Positions 10,401-16,089 of a stretch of 60,015 nucleotides of DNA are shown one piece after another. The notes beneath the pieces were generated by a model. The model was not told the origin of the DNA, made no database searches, and saw only the letters and a list, made by a program, of their open reading frames with translations. Origin of the DNA: Lactobacillus sp. GTDB taxonomy: Bacteria; Bacillota; Bacilli; Lactobacillales; Lactobacillaceae. The stretch lies in contig JALCQM010000015.1 of the NCBI GenBank assembly GCA_022651245.1, forward strand, positions 1-60,015. Reading direction: 5' to 3'. Both the position numbers and the translations under genes were made by a program. The first letter of the stretch is position 1. Every line of letters starts with the position of its first letter.

Positions 10401-11645
10401 CACTGCCCGGAAGTTACTAAACAACCCTTGATCTTTGATCGCCAAAATGGCTGCCTGATAGCTGGCCTGGGTCGGCGCACTAATAATCAAGTCCCCATAT
10501 GCATCCACTTTGCCACTCGTCCCTGCTGGCAATGCGGCTTGGTCGAGTGCGGCTTGCGCAATGGCTTGGGCGTTAGTCTTAGCGCCTTTCTTGTCTTCGT
10601 CGAGCATGGTCGCGGCTTGGGTTAGTTCCTGGTTCATCGTGTTCAGGATCTGAGCGGCCTTAGTCAGCTTGATCAATGCAGACGCTGGGTCAGTCGGCGC
10701 TTCGACTTGTGCGTCTGCGGTGAGGTCCAGAATCTGGGCTTCTTCACTTGCGGTGTGAACTTGGAGTGCTTTCAACGCGTCGTTGTTGACGATGTTGTCC
10801 GTGGTGCTTTGGGCGGCTAAGGCGTCGTCTTGGGCCACGTAAGTATCGAGTTGGGCGGCGGTCTTCTGCGCACCTTGAGCCAAGTTGTCGGCGGTGGCGT
10901 TGGTCTTAGCCGTGTCTGTCGTCGCTACGGCGGCTGCGGTAGCGGTCTTCGTATCCGTTGTTGTGGTGGCTGGGGCGGCGGTGATGGTCAACTGTCCTGC
11001 TTGCACGTTGGCGGCGGCGAAGGTGTAGGTCGGGTTGGCGGCTTGCAGCTTGGCGATCCCTGCGGCGGACAAGGTGACAGAATAGTCCCCTGCGGCTTGG
11101 CTGGTGACGCCGGTTTGGTCGAAATCAGCGGCGGTCCAAGCAGGCGCAGTTAAGCCAGCGGCCAAGGTCACGGTATAGGTGGCTGGGTCGGTCGTGGCGT
11201 TATTGTCGGCGACTTTGGATTGCGTACCAACGGTGGCAGCGATGCCGGTGTAGGCTTGGACGGCGGGCGTTGCGTCTTTGGTGCTGTCAGTCGTGTCAGC
11301 CGCTTGTGTCGTCGTGGTAGCGGCCGCTTTGGTTGTGGTCGCGGCACTGTCAGTTTGCTCTGTGTCTGTAGCCTGCTTGGTGGTGTCACTTTGCGCAGTG
11401 GCGCCTTGGCTGGCCGGGAGCGTCACCTTGTTGGTGCTGGTGAGCGAGTCCCCTTCGGCACTGGTGGTCGTCGGATCAGTTTCTTCCGCCGCTTGCACGG
11501 TGGTCTTGCTGGTCAAGACGACGCCGGCGAAGAGCACAGACATGCCGGCAGTCATCCAGAGCTTGCCTTTCTTATAGAGTTTGTAGCGGCGCTTCTCTTC
11601 CAAGGAATCGTGGAATAAGCGCGAATCGCTAGTATATTTCTGCAT
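1446..11645 (-). CDS. Giant LPXTG mucus-binding adhesin (3399 aa)
   Basis: A wall-anchored adhesin, expected to bind mucin glycans on host or food surfaces. The ATG has AGGGGG upstream. Residues 22-30 (KLYKKGKLW) are a KxYKxGKxW leader, followed by a hydrophobic stretch and probable cleavage near residue 52. An Ala/Thr-rich region with helical stretches reaches about 410. A long non-repetitive beta-rich head follows (about 410-1500), then Mub B2/MucBP-like modules (pattern ETVHYVD...F(T)RTA...TYSDW). Tandem modules of about 293 residues contain the Pro/Asp-rich linker YPNDPDDPSKPEDPTDPNY. A TPTPGDD repeat spans about 3218-3315, and LPQTG at 3364 with a hydrophobic segment and KKRRKED tail is the sortase signal. 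It is the last gene of a five-gene operon, starting 25 bp after the 66-aa gene. Ligand specificity cannot be read from the sequence. Confidence 0.93.
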   Translation of the reverse strand: MQKYTSDSRLFHDSLEEKRRYKLYKKGKLWMTAGMSVLFAGVVLTSKTTVQAAEETDPTTTSAEGDSLTSTNKVTLPASQGATAQSDTTKQATDTEQTDSAATTTKAAATTTTQAADTTDSTKDATPAVQAYTGIAATVGTQSKVADNNATTDPATYTVTLAAGLTAPAWTAADFDQTGVTSQAAGDYSVTLSAAGIAKLQAANPTYTFAAANVQAGQLTITAAPATTTTDTKTATAAAVATTDTAKTNATADNLAQGAQKTAAQLDTYVAQDDALAAQSTTDNIVNNDALKALQVHTASEEAQILDLTADAQVEAPTDPASALIKLTKAAQILNTMNQELTQAATMLDEDKKGAKTNAQAIAQAALDQAALPAGTSGKVDAYGDLIISAPTQASYQAAILAIKDQGLFSNFRAVVDPDTEGLDVQGETTGTYHVYLTPDGSIDQEKGNLSAENHGVLVAKAQVEVGDVIEVTFAKGFTGLKSDNVMGVKSAVDTDGATTFTFTASAQGDQTINFDWSAISTDDNNTLLNKNSVDFPVTMKINGRVVDTKTFTNTIERIQETVIQKVKTVKYTPTFIIDRNQMTTLKVGEEYAFAVAVNVDDPDFQDESVTGTIDVPQGFVLDHGERYDGDYSSEGGLVYDTDANIGDTLNTSNQVPEGGVTIAAMQESGAGTTIKFNGQRDSTQKANNFVVFYFWGHYNTPIAAANNQFTVKIDDTTSTHTSDNSGTTDSVITETQYNVSGGTATKNIGMNVSSQDSDTRADAQTQIGLMNTSHSDFRYGDSLIKASSGPDGTLVSSDIGYYSSDDKLNTDSTKNGRSWEADFLNSGNVAQTNVTETITAPNFISGLIDIEPDGAFNLPDTLTFTAADGSTFTQQVADLDGTGSFKLPQGKIYDTVTVHYATVLPGTDVVISGTNLYIQTDLPAGSDFTFTNSATSDQLSTPQVSKKTVKIVDPIAKPYNVAIGRTTEDFQNVRSGDTGTERIYLTPNIAQQPLGVYYFIVPKGMTVDQDSTTILGKSIRLYTTDLGALGENGEDILKMDFSSIKGQAANVDIPMKVKLTINSDALPGEWGIEGNFYQEAADYLTGSTEISDKTLGQLKFSGDGVYDGWVYWNILVPEFYGAKNGIDAPQTEFDHTYLLYDKTQTAADGTNPTIAVFSRGATDSTDDDLNSTTLRMTSINTTAASPTWTQNVITLPSKTDGDAFTLELTGAGTLTADSPAGSKLLYSNDVYITNDDINDESKRTQLDKLDDSKFMTAEAVTDWSKIRTVMLETAGLPQGSNAVATLPVDVANINTVSDSTIVTFPSLLIGDDKDGITTHNSSQMAAEVEQTQVLTTQWVTEDDQGAQTPIVPSTTTNYHIGDSYTTSPLVESEIPEYYLLTKTPDNADGTIGEDPITVTYIYTKQADLQVLNFKYVDMDDSNAVLNSATVQAPIASQYDYSKVREAIQSGFEKLGYVYNHTDLPDNNLITVDADDSKTQSFTIYLKHKIVPATPDDPHGFDLTDLKREVTETVHFIDDTTGHAIANDMTKTVTFTRDILVDKITGETISEYWWQPVPFNPSPILKDDQVRLAAVPAVTVSGYHLDDTANTDKVTGLARTSVDPIVIDENTPNLSLTLYYAPDITQSTETKSVNEVVHFIDDTNGHAIADDVTSTITFTRTVTTDTTTGKAEYGDWTTTDGNNTFAAVPAASVDGYLLDGAANTDKTTGVARTSVDEETVTGDTPDLSLTLYYTHDTNDQPESKTVTETVHYVDKAGKTVSPDHNDSVSFTRTATTDTVTGDLTYSDWTATDGDTTFDGVKNPVVTGMFTTDKDTTEVDDITADTANLESTVVYQPFGSWIPNLPQVPQTKYPNDPDDPSKPEDPTDPNYPTIPYVPGYTPNDPDGNPLKPVDPNDPNKGYVPPVLPDDPGTDTPITYVADGQKAIVNYVDNDNAGAVVKTDTVTGDSNDTNNYTNVKTANDGGFTALGYIVGDDDLPAGELIVFDTDAGTDQTYTVHLTHKHVPATPDNPGEPGTPIDPNGNPKWPDGSDKDSLDKTVHETVHYVYTDGTTADTDKTDTVEFTRTADIDEVTGAITYTDWQAKDGDTTFDQKDSKVIEGYSADKPNIAEIDGLTADSADVEETVTYTADGQKAIVNYVDDDNNGAVVKTDTVTGDSNDTNNYTNVKTANDGGFTALGYIVGDDDLPAEDLIVFDTDAGTDQTYTVHLTHKHVPATPDNPGNPGTPIDPNGDPKWPDGSDKDSLDKTINETVHYVYTDGTTADADKTDTVEFTRTADIDEVTGAVTYTDWAAKDGDTTFDQKDSKVIEGYLADKPDIAEIDGLTADSKDVEETVTYAKLGAWVPNLPDAPKTTYPNDPDDPSKPEDPTDPNYPTIPYVPGYTPNDPDGNPLKPVDPNDPKKGYIPPTLPVDPGTDTPITYVADSQKAIVNYVDDDNAGAVVKTDTVTGDSNDINNYTNVKAANDGGFTALGYIVGDDDLPADDLIVFDTDAGTDQTYTVHLTHKHVPATPDNPGNPGTPIDPNGNPKWPNGSDKDSLDKTIKETVHYVYTDGTTADADKTDTVEFTRTADIDEVTGAVSYTDWAAKDDDTTFDQKNSKVIEGYLADKPDIAEIGGLTADSKDVEETVTYAKLGAWVPNIPDAPKTTYPNDPDDPSKPDDPTDPNYPTIPYVPGYTPNDPDGNPLKPVDPNDPKKGYIPPTLPVDPGTDTPITYVADGQRAIVNYVDDDNAEAVVKTDTVTGGSDTTNNYSKVKTANDGGFTALGYIVGNDDLPAGDVITFDDDAAQDQIFTVHLTHKHVPATPDNPGEPGTPIDPNGNPKWPDGSDKDSLDKTVHETVHYVYTDGTTADADKTDTVEFTRTADIDEVTGAVIYTDWAAKDDDTTFDQKDSKVIEGYVADKPDIAEIDGLTADSKDVEETVTYAKLGAWVPNIPDAPKTTYPNDPDDPSKPDDPTDPNYPTIPYEPGYTPNDPDGNPLKPVDPDDPKKGYIPPTLPVDPGTDTPIIYVMDSSKLNIVYLDVDSNVWLATDHDGGKIGTASAYSTAVKIAGYEDAGYELVKDGFPAGTIFTKDTQTFVVSLKHKTTTATPGNPGDPGQPIDPKNPDGPKWPNGTDKAALDETTTETIHYVDQDGNTLAPDHKDNVTFTRTALVDEVTGAVTYSAWVAKDGDTTFDAVLNPKIPGYTTPHAGIGAVGDITAGAADLEDTVVYTKVKDDTPGGNIPGGKTPTPGDNTPTPGDGTPTPGGNTPTPGDNTPTPGDGTPTPGDDTPTTGDDTPTPGDDTPTTGDDTPTPGDDTPTTGDDTPTPGDDTPTPSEETTPNTGTPTRTTLPKTDQPATPTPLKTTNTTTDNGTGNATTPAGSKQLPQTGDDSENWLSIAGLSLVAMMGLAGAEKKRRKED
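2630..5890. repeat. Tandem long coding repeats (about 879 bp; one shorter copy about 630 bp)
   Basis: The same landmark codons (VPATPDNPG, complement of 'gctggcac.tgcttatg') recur at about 3241, 4119 and 4999, giving an 879-bp period. The next copy comes after about 630 bp at about 5629, because one module lacks the Pro-rich linker. Near identity between copies makes unequal recombination and length variation likely. Confidence 0.8.
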
Positions 11646-11670
11646 GATGTTACCCCCTTATGGGAAAAAT

Positions 11671-11871
11671 TTAAGCTTCTTGTTGTGGTGCGGTGAGCAC
11701 GCTCGGGCGCGGGAAGATCCCGAGGTCAACGGGATCACCGAAGAGTCCGGAGTCTTCGACGGTGACCAGGCGGACGGGACTTTGATCCAGCGGCTTCAAG
11801 GTGCGCAGCTCGCGGTTGAATGCGGCGGTTTCTTCCTTCGTCGGGACCGTCTGATGAAAGCGACTAATCAT
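11671..11871 (-). CDS. Hypothetical 66-aa protein of the adhesin operon
   Basis: The ATG overlaps the stop region of the preceding SseB-like gene (TATGATTAG: ATG in one frame, TAG in the other), which indicates translational coupling; GAAGG lies about 10 nt upstream. A longer reading frame starting at 11952 lies inside the SseB gene and is less likely. The product is soluble, with no signal peptide or membrane segment. I recognise no family. It ends 25 bp before the giant adhesin start, so it is cotranscribed with it. Confidence 0.6.
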   Translation of the reverse strand: MISRFHQTVPTKEETAAFNRELRTLKPLDQSPVRLVTVEDSGLFGDPVDLGIFPRPSVLTAPQQEA

Positions 11872-12709
11872 AGGTGGCTGACCTTCTTCCGAATAGATGT
11901 CCGGCGGTGAAGACAGGCGCGCAGGTCTTGGCGACTTGCGCGCCGAGGTCATCGGCGGTGGTACCGACTAAGACGTCTTGGTCTAAGCCCAAGATAGCCT
12001 TGCTGGCGCGGGCGAGTTGCGGGGCGACGCGGTGTTGGAAGCGCTCCGGAGAACCGGTGTACGCCGCAATCACCACCAAGGCAGGCGCGGTGTCGCCAGG
12101 CTCTTGGGCCAAGGCCAGCCAGAGCCGCTCGATGCCGCGGGTGTGCTTGGCGGCGCGAATCACAGGCGTCGCCCTGCGCATGGGGTCCGCATTGAGCAAG
12201 CTGATGGTGGTGTCAGCGTCCGGTTGTAAGCTGGGATACACCTGGTTGATGTAATCCCAGTAGGTTAAGGTCAGCGGGAAGCTTTGCTTACCCGGATTGA
12301 TCAACAACCCGGCGAGGTCCAGGCGCTGAACTTCTGCCATCAGCTCACTGGTGGTGAAGGAGAAGGTGCGCATTTTCAAACTCGGTGCGGCGCCTTGCAT
12401 GAAGCTGTGGCAGACCTTGGGATCGGTGAAGACGGGAATGTACTTCTGCCCGTCTGCTAGATAGGTAGTGATGCCAACGCTGAACTTCATGTGCTGTTGC
12501 ACGTTGTCGGCCTGCACCTGCCCGGCGTGGCCGACGGCGACTAAGGCTTCGAACTGCGCGTCCAGCAACATCGTGGCGAAGCGCTGTTCTAGCTCCGGAT
12601 TCTCCGGCGCCTGCATGAAGTGACTGAGTTGGACGGCTAACGAGGCCTTGTGCATCTCTGGCGGCCCCGGGGTGGCGCTGGTCGGTTCAGTTGGTTTAGG
12701 TTCGAGCAT
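11864..12709 (-). CDS. SseB-domain protein, copy 1 (281 aa)
   Basis: A cytoplasmic protein with no leader. The stretch TTYLADGQKYIPVFTDP (about 95-111) followed by a helix, and later GLLINPGKQSFPLTLTYW, are the hallmarks of the SseB N-terminal domain (named after the E. coli enhanced serine sensitivity protein; biochemical role unclear). A second domain of about 100 residues follows. The paralogue at 27826-28620 shares both motifs (TTYLADGNAYLPVFT; GMLVNPGAQSLPVSQSYW). AGGAGG 7 nt upstream overlaps the stop of the 61-aa gene. Lying inside an adhesin operon suggests a role in making, folding or sensing that adhesin; this is inference from context only. Confidence 0.75.
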   Translation of the reverse strand: MLEPKPTEPTSATPGPPEMHKASLAVQLSHFMQAPENPELEQRFATMLLDAQFEALVAVGHAGQVQADNVQQHMKFSVGITTYLADGQKYIPVFTDPKVCHSFMQGAAPSLKMRTFSFTTSELMAEVQRLDLAGLLINPGKQSFPLTLTYWDYINQVYPSLQPDADTTISLLNADPMRRATPVIRAAKHTRGIERLWLALAQEPGDTAPALVVIAAYTGSPERFQHRVAPQLARASKAILGLDQDVLVGTTADDLGAQVAKTCAPVFTAGHLFGRRSATYD

Positions 12710-12719
12710 AGGCGCCCTC

Positions 12720-12905
12720 CTAATCTTGGCTGAGCTTGGCGATCGCGTCTAAGAGTTGGTTGCCGGTGTGGACGAGTTCGCCGATCTTGGCGTTGTCGTT
12801 GGCCTCGTAAGACTCAGAGATGGCTTCGGTGACTTGCTTCATGTTTTCGGTGATCATTTTCATTGGGGTCAGATTGATCAGTGCATCGATTTGTTCTGCT
12901 TGCAT
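12720..12905 (-). CDS. Small helical protein (61 aa)
   Basis: ATG at 12905 preceded by AGGAG 8 nt upstream; an in-frame GTG three codons earlier overlaps that site and is rejected. The sequence (MQAEQIDALINLTPMKM...) is predicted to be almost entirely helical and acidic, with no leader. It starts 6 bp after the upstream gene's stop and its own stop overlaps the next ribosome site, so it is tightly coupled in the operon. No family recognised. Confidence 0.65.
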   Translation of the reverse strand: MQAEQIDALINLTPMKMITENMKQVTEAISESYEANDNAKIGELVHTGNQLLDAIAKLSQD

Positions 12906-12910
12906 AAGAT

Positions 12911-13750
12911 TCACTCCTGTTCGTTGGTATTCAATACGGTGATCGCGGTGAGAAAGTCGCGCATATGTTGCAACAGCGTGCGCCGCTGCGAGGGTGACAA
13001 CGTGATCGTGTCGCCATCTGCCGCGAGGATCTGCGCTTGTTGGTGCAGCGCCTTGGCGAGTAGCTGTTGGATTGGTAGCAGGCTCGTCTTGGGGTGCGGC
13101 TGGGTGGCGGGCTCTGGCGTGGGGCTGTCTTGCTTGGTGGTTGGTGCTGTGGTTGGGCCGCTGGTCGGCTGGTCGTCCGGCTGGGTGGCTGGTTGGGTGG
13201 CCGGGGTCACCGGCGAAGTCGCGATTGGCGACTGCTCGGCTTGCGCCTTGGCCGCCTCTTCCGCTGCTTGTGAGCGAGCGTCGGCGACTTCTGGGGTCAA
13301 GACTTCCAGCACCACCGCCTCTTCAGGCTCGGCCGGAATGAAGCTCTCCGGGTCCAAGACCACGTGGTAGCGGTGGGCACTTCTGGTGTAATAGTGCTGC
13401 CCTGCCGAAAGTGCCGGCAGCGCCACCGGCTGGATGCGGCTGGGATCGTCAGGCCGTGCCTGCAAGGTGATGGTCTGCGCGACCGCCCCGTCTTGCACCA
13501 ACTTCACCTGGCCAAGCTTGGTATATGTGAGTGTGATCAACAGGCGCTTGCCTGCCGGGATTGCGCCTGAGATCGGAGCGTTAGCATCCGTTAGCCAATA
13601 GCCTGAAAATAGCGGCACATTGACGTGATACGGACTCCCTACCGCCCCAAACAGGCTCAAGTCTTCATTGAGGCGCTTGCCTTGTTCATCGACGTAGCGC
13701 ACCGTCACCCGGTTCTGGCGGGTCACGGTAGGCGCTGATTGATTCTCCAT
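12911..13750 (-). CDS. Leaderless MucBP-like protein, first gene of the adhesin operon (279 aa)
   Basis: The start ATG at 13750 follows AAAGGAG by 9 nt; the longer frame to 13825 has no site. Residues about 14-80 (VTVRYVDEQGKRLNEDL...ITLTYTK) have the MucBP beta-fold pattern, followed by a second beta-rich stretch, an Ala/Glu coiled segment, a Pro/Thr-rich linker (about 195-240) and a C-terminal helix. Unusually there is no signal peptide, transmembrane segment or anchor, so it appears cytoplasmic or exported by an unknown route. Its position ahead of the 61-aa, SseB-like, 66-aa and adhesin genes suggests a partner of the adhesin. Confidence 0.7.
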   Translation of the reverse strand: MENQSAPTVTRQNRVTVRYVDEQGKRLNEDLSLFGAVGSPYHVNVPLFSGYWLTDANAPISGAIPAGKRLLITLTYTKLGQVKLVQDGAVAQTITLQARPDDPSRIQPVALPALSAGQHYYTRSAHRYHVVLDPESFIPAEPEEAVVLEVLTPEVADARSQAAEEAAKAQAEQSPIATSPVTPATQPATQPDDQPTSGPTTAPTTKQDSPTPEPATQPHPKTSLLPIQQLLAKALHQQAQILAADGDTITLSPSQRRTLLQHMRDFLTAITVLNTNEQE

Positions 13751-13820
13751 GCGGATGTCTCCTTTCCTGTCTTGCATGGTAACAGGATAGGTCAAATTGA
13801 CGGCGCGTCTGGTTAAACCA

Positions 13821-13834
13821 CTCAAAAACGAAAC
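13821..13834 (-). promoter_or_regulatory. Island motif copy 2
   Basis: Minus-strand GTTTCGTTTTTGAG, three mismatches from GTCTCATTTTTGAT, 71-84 bp upstream of the adhesin-operon start at 13750. Weaker than the copies at 22163 and 28723. Confidence 0.35.
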
Positions 13835-13945
13835 TTATTTCGGTATTGCTGACAGTGACACTAGACCACACCACAGTGCTAGCATAGGCGGCTGGGGGAT
13901 TGCGGAGCGGGGATGTCGCAGACATGGTACGGGGGAAATGAGAAT

Positions 13946-14070
13946 ACAGAGCGGAACAAGCCGGTTTTAGCAATGTGTGTAAGGCGGCCTGGTCGTTGTG
14001 CGGCGAAGCCGTGCAGCGGCCGGGACGACTTAGACGCAATTGCGTTGGCTTGAGGAGCTCGACTAGAAAC
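13946..14070 (+). repeat. Variable-arm palindromic repeat, class C
   Basis: About 125 bp, from ACAGAGCGGAACAAG to GAGCTCGACTAGAAAC. Outer arms CAAGCC (13957-13962) and GGCTTG (14047-14052) pair; inside is a long imperfect hairpin (TGTGTAAGGCGGCC...GACTTAGACGCAATTGCG). It directly abuts the next copy. Confidence 0.75.
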
Positions 14071-14194
14071 AGAGCGGAACAAGGACGGGCTTAGGGATGT
14101 GTATAAGGCAGCGTGGCGCGTTATGGCGAAGCCATAGCGAGGCGCGATGACTTATACGCAATCCCGTTGTCCTTGAGGAGCTCGACTAGAAACC
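14070..14194 (+). repeat. Variable-arm palindromic repeat, class A
   Basis: Same ends as the preceding copy, but outer arms CAAGGAC (14080-14086) and GTCCTTG (14169-14175) and a different inner hairpin (GTGTATAAGGCAGCGTGG...GATGACTTATACGC). Inverted copies of the same class lie at 32482-32602 and 32732-32853. Confidence 0.75.
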
Positions 14195-14290
14195 GACCTC
14201 TCACACCACCGTAAGTACGGTTCCGTATACGGCGGATCAGTAATTTAAGCATTCTGAAAAACTCTCCCACTCGGTGAGCCTCTCTTAAAT

Positions 14291-14353
14291 GCGTACTTGT
14301 TTAAGTACGCTATATAGTACTTCTTGACGTACGTATGACTTGGGTGTTATACT
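14291..14353 (+). promoter_or_regulatory. Toxin-antitoxin promoter and palindromic operator
   Basis: TTGACG (14324-14329), 18-bp spacer, TATACT (14348-14353). Just upstream is the perfect inverted repeat GCGTACTT-gttt-AAGTACGC (14291-14310), and further GTAC-centred words overlap and follow the promoter. YefM-type antitoxins autorepress at short palindromes, so this is the expected operator. Confidence 0.7.
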
Positions 14354-14395
14354 AAAAACGTACCAGATGCCGTACCATCTTAAGGAGGTCGCAGG

Positions 14396-14653
14396 ATGAA
14401 AGTTTTACCACCCAGCAAGGCTCGCGCTAGCTTTTATGCTGTCATCAAAAGCGCAAACCGTGATGCTGATCCCATTTTAGTCGCGGGAGCTGATGATGAA
14501 AAAAGTGCGTATATCGTCGGTAAGCAAGAATTTGAAGCAATGCAAGAGACAATGGCGTTACTGATGAATGGTCAAATTGAAGCCGCTTTAAGCCGTGAAG
14601 AAGACGACGACCTAGATCTGGATGATCTAGATGGGATCGATGATGATGACTGA
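14396..14653 (+). CDS. Antitoxin (YefM/Phd or RelB-like, 85 aa)
   Basis: The small acidic partner of the downstream YoeB-type toxin, expected to bind DNA through its N-terminus and neutralise the toxin through its C-terminus. Start follows AAGGAGG. Residues 1-50 (VLPPSKARASFYAVIKSAN) resemble the YefM/Phd N-terminal fold. The tail is extremely acidic (EEDDDLDLDDLDGIDDDD), unlike typical YefM. The stop overlaps the toxin start, the usual antitoxin-toxin arrangement. Family assignment rests mainly on context. Confidence 0.75.
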   Translation: MKVLPPSKARASFYAVIKSANRDADPILVAGADDEKSAYIVGKQEFEAMQETMALLMNGQIEAALSREEDDDLDLDDLDGIDDDD

Positions 14654-14930
14654 ATATGCCATCAAGATTAAATCCGGGGCAAAAGGCGATTTAAAAAAAA
14701 TTGTGCGTAGTCCTTATACAGCTCAATGGGAAGATATCAAAGAAACACTTAAGACCAACCCCTATTCTCCCAAACACCATTTTGAAAAGCTTACTCCCCC
14801 GGCCGCTGGCTTTTACAGTCGCCGAATTACTGGGATGCACAGGGTCGTTTATAAGATTTACGAAAAGCCCATCAAAAAAATTGTTATTTATTCCATGTGG
14901 GCGCACTATGCAGTACCAGCTCATGATTAG
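14646..14930 (+). CDS. yoeB: YoeB/Txe-family toxin, mRNA endoribonuclease (94 aa)
   Basis: Predicted ribosome-dependent mRNA interferase. The segment HHFEKLTPPAAGFYSRRITGMHRVVYKI (about 50-77) matches the YoeB core (HPFEKL...YSRRIN.EHRLVY), and the C-terminal WAHYA corresponds to the R/SHYH catalytic tail, though it is less canonical. Length is close to the family's 85-95 residues. Three ATGs in a row (14640, 14643, 14646) overlap the antitoxin stop; the last is used because the family begins near that point, but any could serve. Confidence 0.85.
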   Translation: MTEYAIKIKSGAKGDLKKIVRSPYTAQWEDIKETLKTNPYSPKHHFEKLTPPAAGFYSRRITGMHRVVYKIYEKPIKKIVIYSMWAHYAVPAHD

Positions 14931-14955
14931 AAGCAACTTCGCCCCACAAACGTTA

Positions 14956-15006
14956 AAACAGCCTTCAAAGTGGTATCTGTTCACCACTTTGAAGGCTGTT
15001 TTTTCT
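14956..15006 (+). terminator. Strong terminator of the toxin-antitoxin operon
   Basis: An 18-bp stem (AACAGCCTTCAAAGTGGT and its complement) with an 8-nt loop and T6. The A-run on the other side may let it serve the opposite strand too. Confidence 0.9.
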
Positions 15007-15061
15007 ATTACTGGAAGACCGATTCACATTGCGGGTGAAGTAATTATTCAATCTCCCGATA

Positions 15062-15730
15062 TTAAAGGAACACCGCGATAACATTGTTCACCAAATGTGC
15101 CAGGATGCTAAAGCGCACATTGCGCGTCAACAGGTAGATCCCGCCTAGCACGAAGCCAGACAAGATGTAGCCTGCGGTCGCCCAAGAGAAGCTGGTGCTA
15201 TGTAGTAAACCGAATAGGAATGCACTCAGGACTAACCCGAGCCCTTTTGCCCAGCGCGACCCACTGCGGATGAAGTAAGCGAAGAACAGGCCGCGGCTCA
15301 GTAGCTCCTCGTAGATTGGCCCGAGGAGACTGACGACCAGGAACATTGGAACGGGATATTGCGTCAACAAGCTGGCTGTTGCGTCTTGATCCGCTGACGC
15401 TTGCCCCGGCCAGAAATACTGCACGAGCACCCAGCCCGCAGTCAGCGCCAAGACAGCCACCCACTGCCACAGCGGGGCCTGGGTCAGGCGCGTCGGGTGA
15501 AAATGGCCGGTGGGATTGTCTTGTAAGGCGTGCCCGTATGCCCGGTTGAGCCAATAGAGGCTCAAGCCGCCTAACAGGCCACAGACGATCGTCAAGGCGG
15601 CTTGCACCACCGGCCCGCGGTTCGGCAGCCACAACGCGGCAGCGAAGACCGGCAGGACCATCACGTTGTGGACGAACAGCCAGCCGATGAATTGAAGACT
15701 ATGTAGGCATAATGATTTGAATTGCGACAT
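15062..15730 (-). CDS. CPBP-family intramembrane metalloprotease (222 aa)
   Basis: A polytopic membrane protein of the CAAX protease/bacteriocin-processing family. Six to seven hydrophobic segments are visible. The three family motifs are present: EELLSR (EExxxR) near residue 140, FGLLH (FxxxH) near 172 and HLVNN (HxxxN) near 211. In lactic bacteria such proteins often give bacteriocin self-immunity, but no bacteriocin gene is adjacent, so the substrate is unknown. It is transcribed alone. Confidence 0.88.
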   Translation of the reverse strand: MSQFKSLCLHSLQFIGWLFVHNVMVLPVFAAALWLPNRGPVVQAALTIVCGLLGGLSLYWLNRAYGHALQDNPTGHFHPTRLTQAPLWQWVAVLALTAGWVLVQYFWPGQASADQDATASLLTQYPVPMFLVVSLLGPIYEELLSRGLFFAYFIRSGSRWAKGLGLVLSAFLFGLLHSTSFSWATAGYILSGFVLGGIYLLTRNVRFSILAHLVNNVIAVFL

Positions 15731-15826
15731 AATTGCCCCTTCCTTGGTGCTATCACTTAGCTTATGCCTCGATTAGTTGGCAAAAATCCCCCTTTTGCAG
15801 GATTGTGGGCTGCGACTATGGGTGGA

Positions 15827-15855
15827 GAAAAAGGACCCAGCTCCCGCCAGGTCCC
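15827..15855 (-). terminator. Terminator downstream of the glycosyltransferase fragment
   Basis: Minus-strand stem GGACCT...AGGTCC-type hairpin followed by TTTTT. It is a copy of the terminator after the intact gene at 17955-17983, and now probably ends MFS transcription. Confidence 0.75.
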
Positions 15856-15861
15856 TGATCT

Positions 15862-16075
15862 TTACTCTGTCTCGATCACCGTTTCCCGCCACCGGGCCCA
15901 TACGCGTGCTTGGGAGAAGTCCGCCGCTCGGGCCCAGGCTCCTGCGCTTAATTGTGCCAGGCACTCCGGGGTCGAGAACGTTTTGATCAAGGCGTCTCCT
16001 AGCCCGTTGACGTCGCCATACGGCAACAGTTCGCCGGAGACGCCGGGCTGGATCAGCTCGGCCGGGCCTAATGGT
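15862..16075 (-). pseudogene. 3' fragment of a glycosyltransferase (remnant of 17990-19519 paralogue)
   Basis: Nearly identical to the last about 70 codons, stop and terminator of the intact glycosyltransferase at 17990. The frame ends RWRETVIETE-stop (intact gene: RWRETVIDTE). Similarity breaks at about 16075, just after the codons for LIQPG, and the MFS stop follows at 16090. With the intact copy it forms about 240-bp direct repeats flanking the MFS/ArsR pair. Confidence 0.85.
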
Positions 16076-16089
16076 TGGGAGATATTGGG

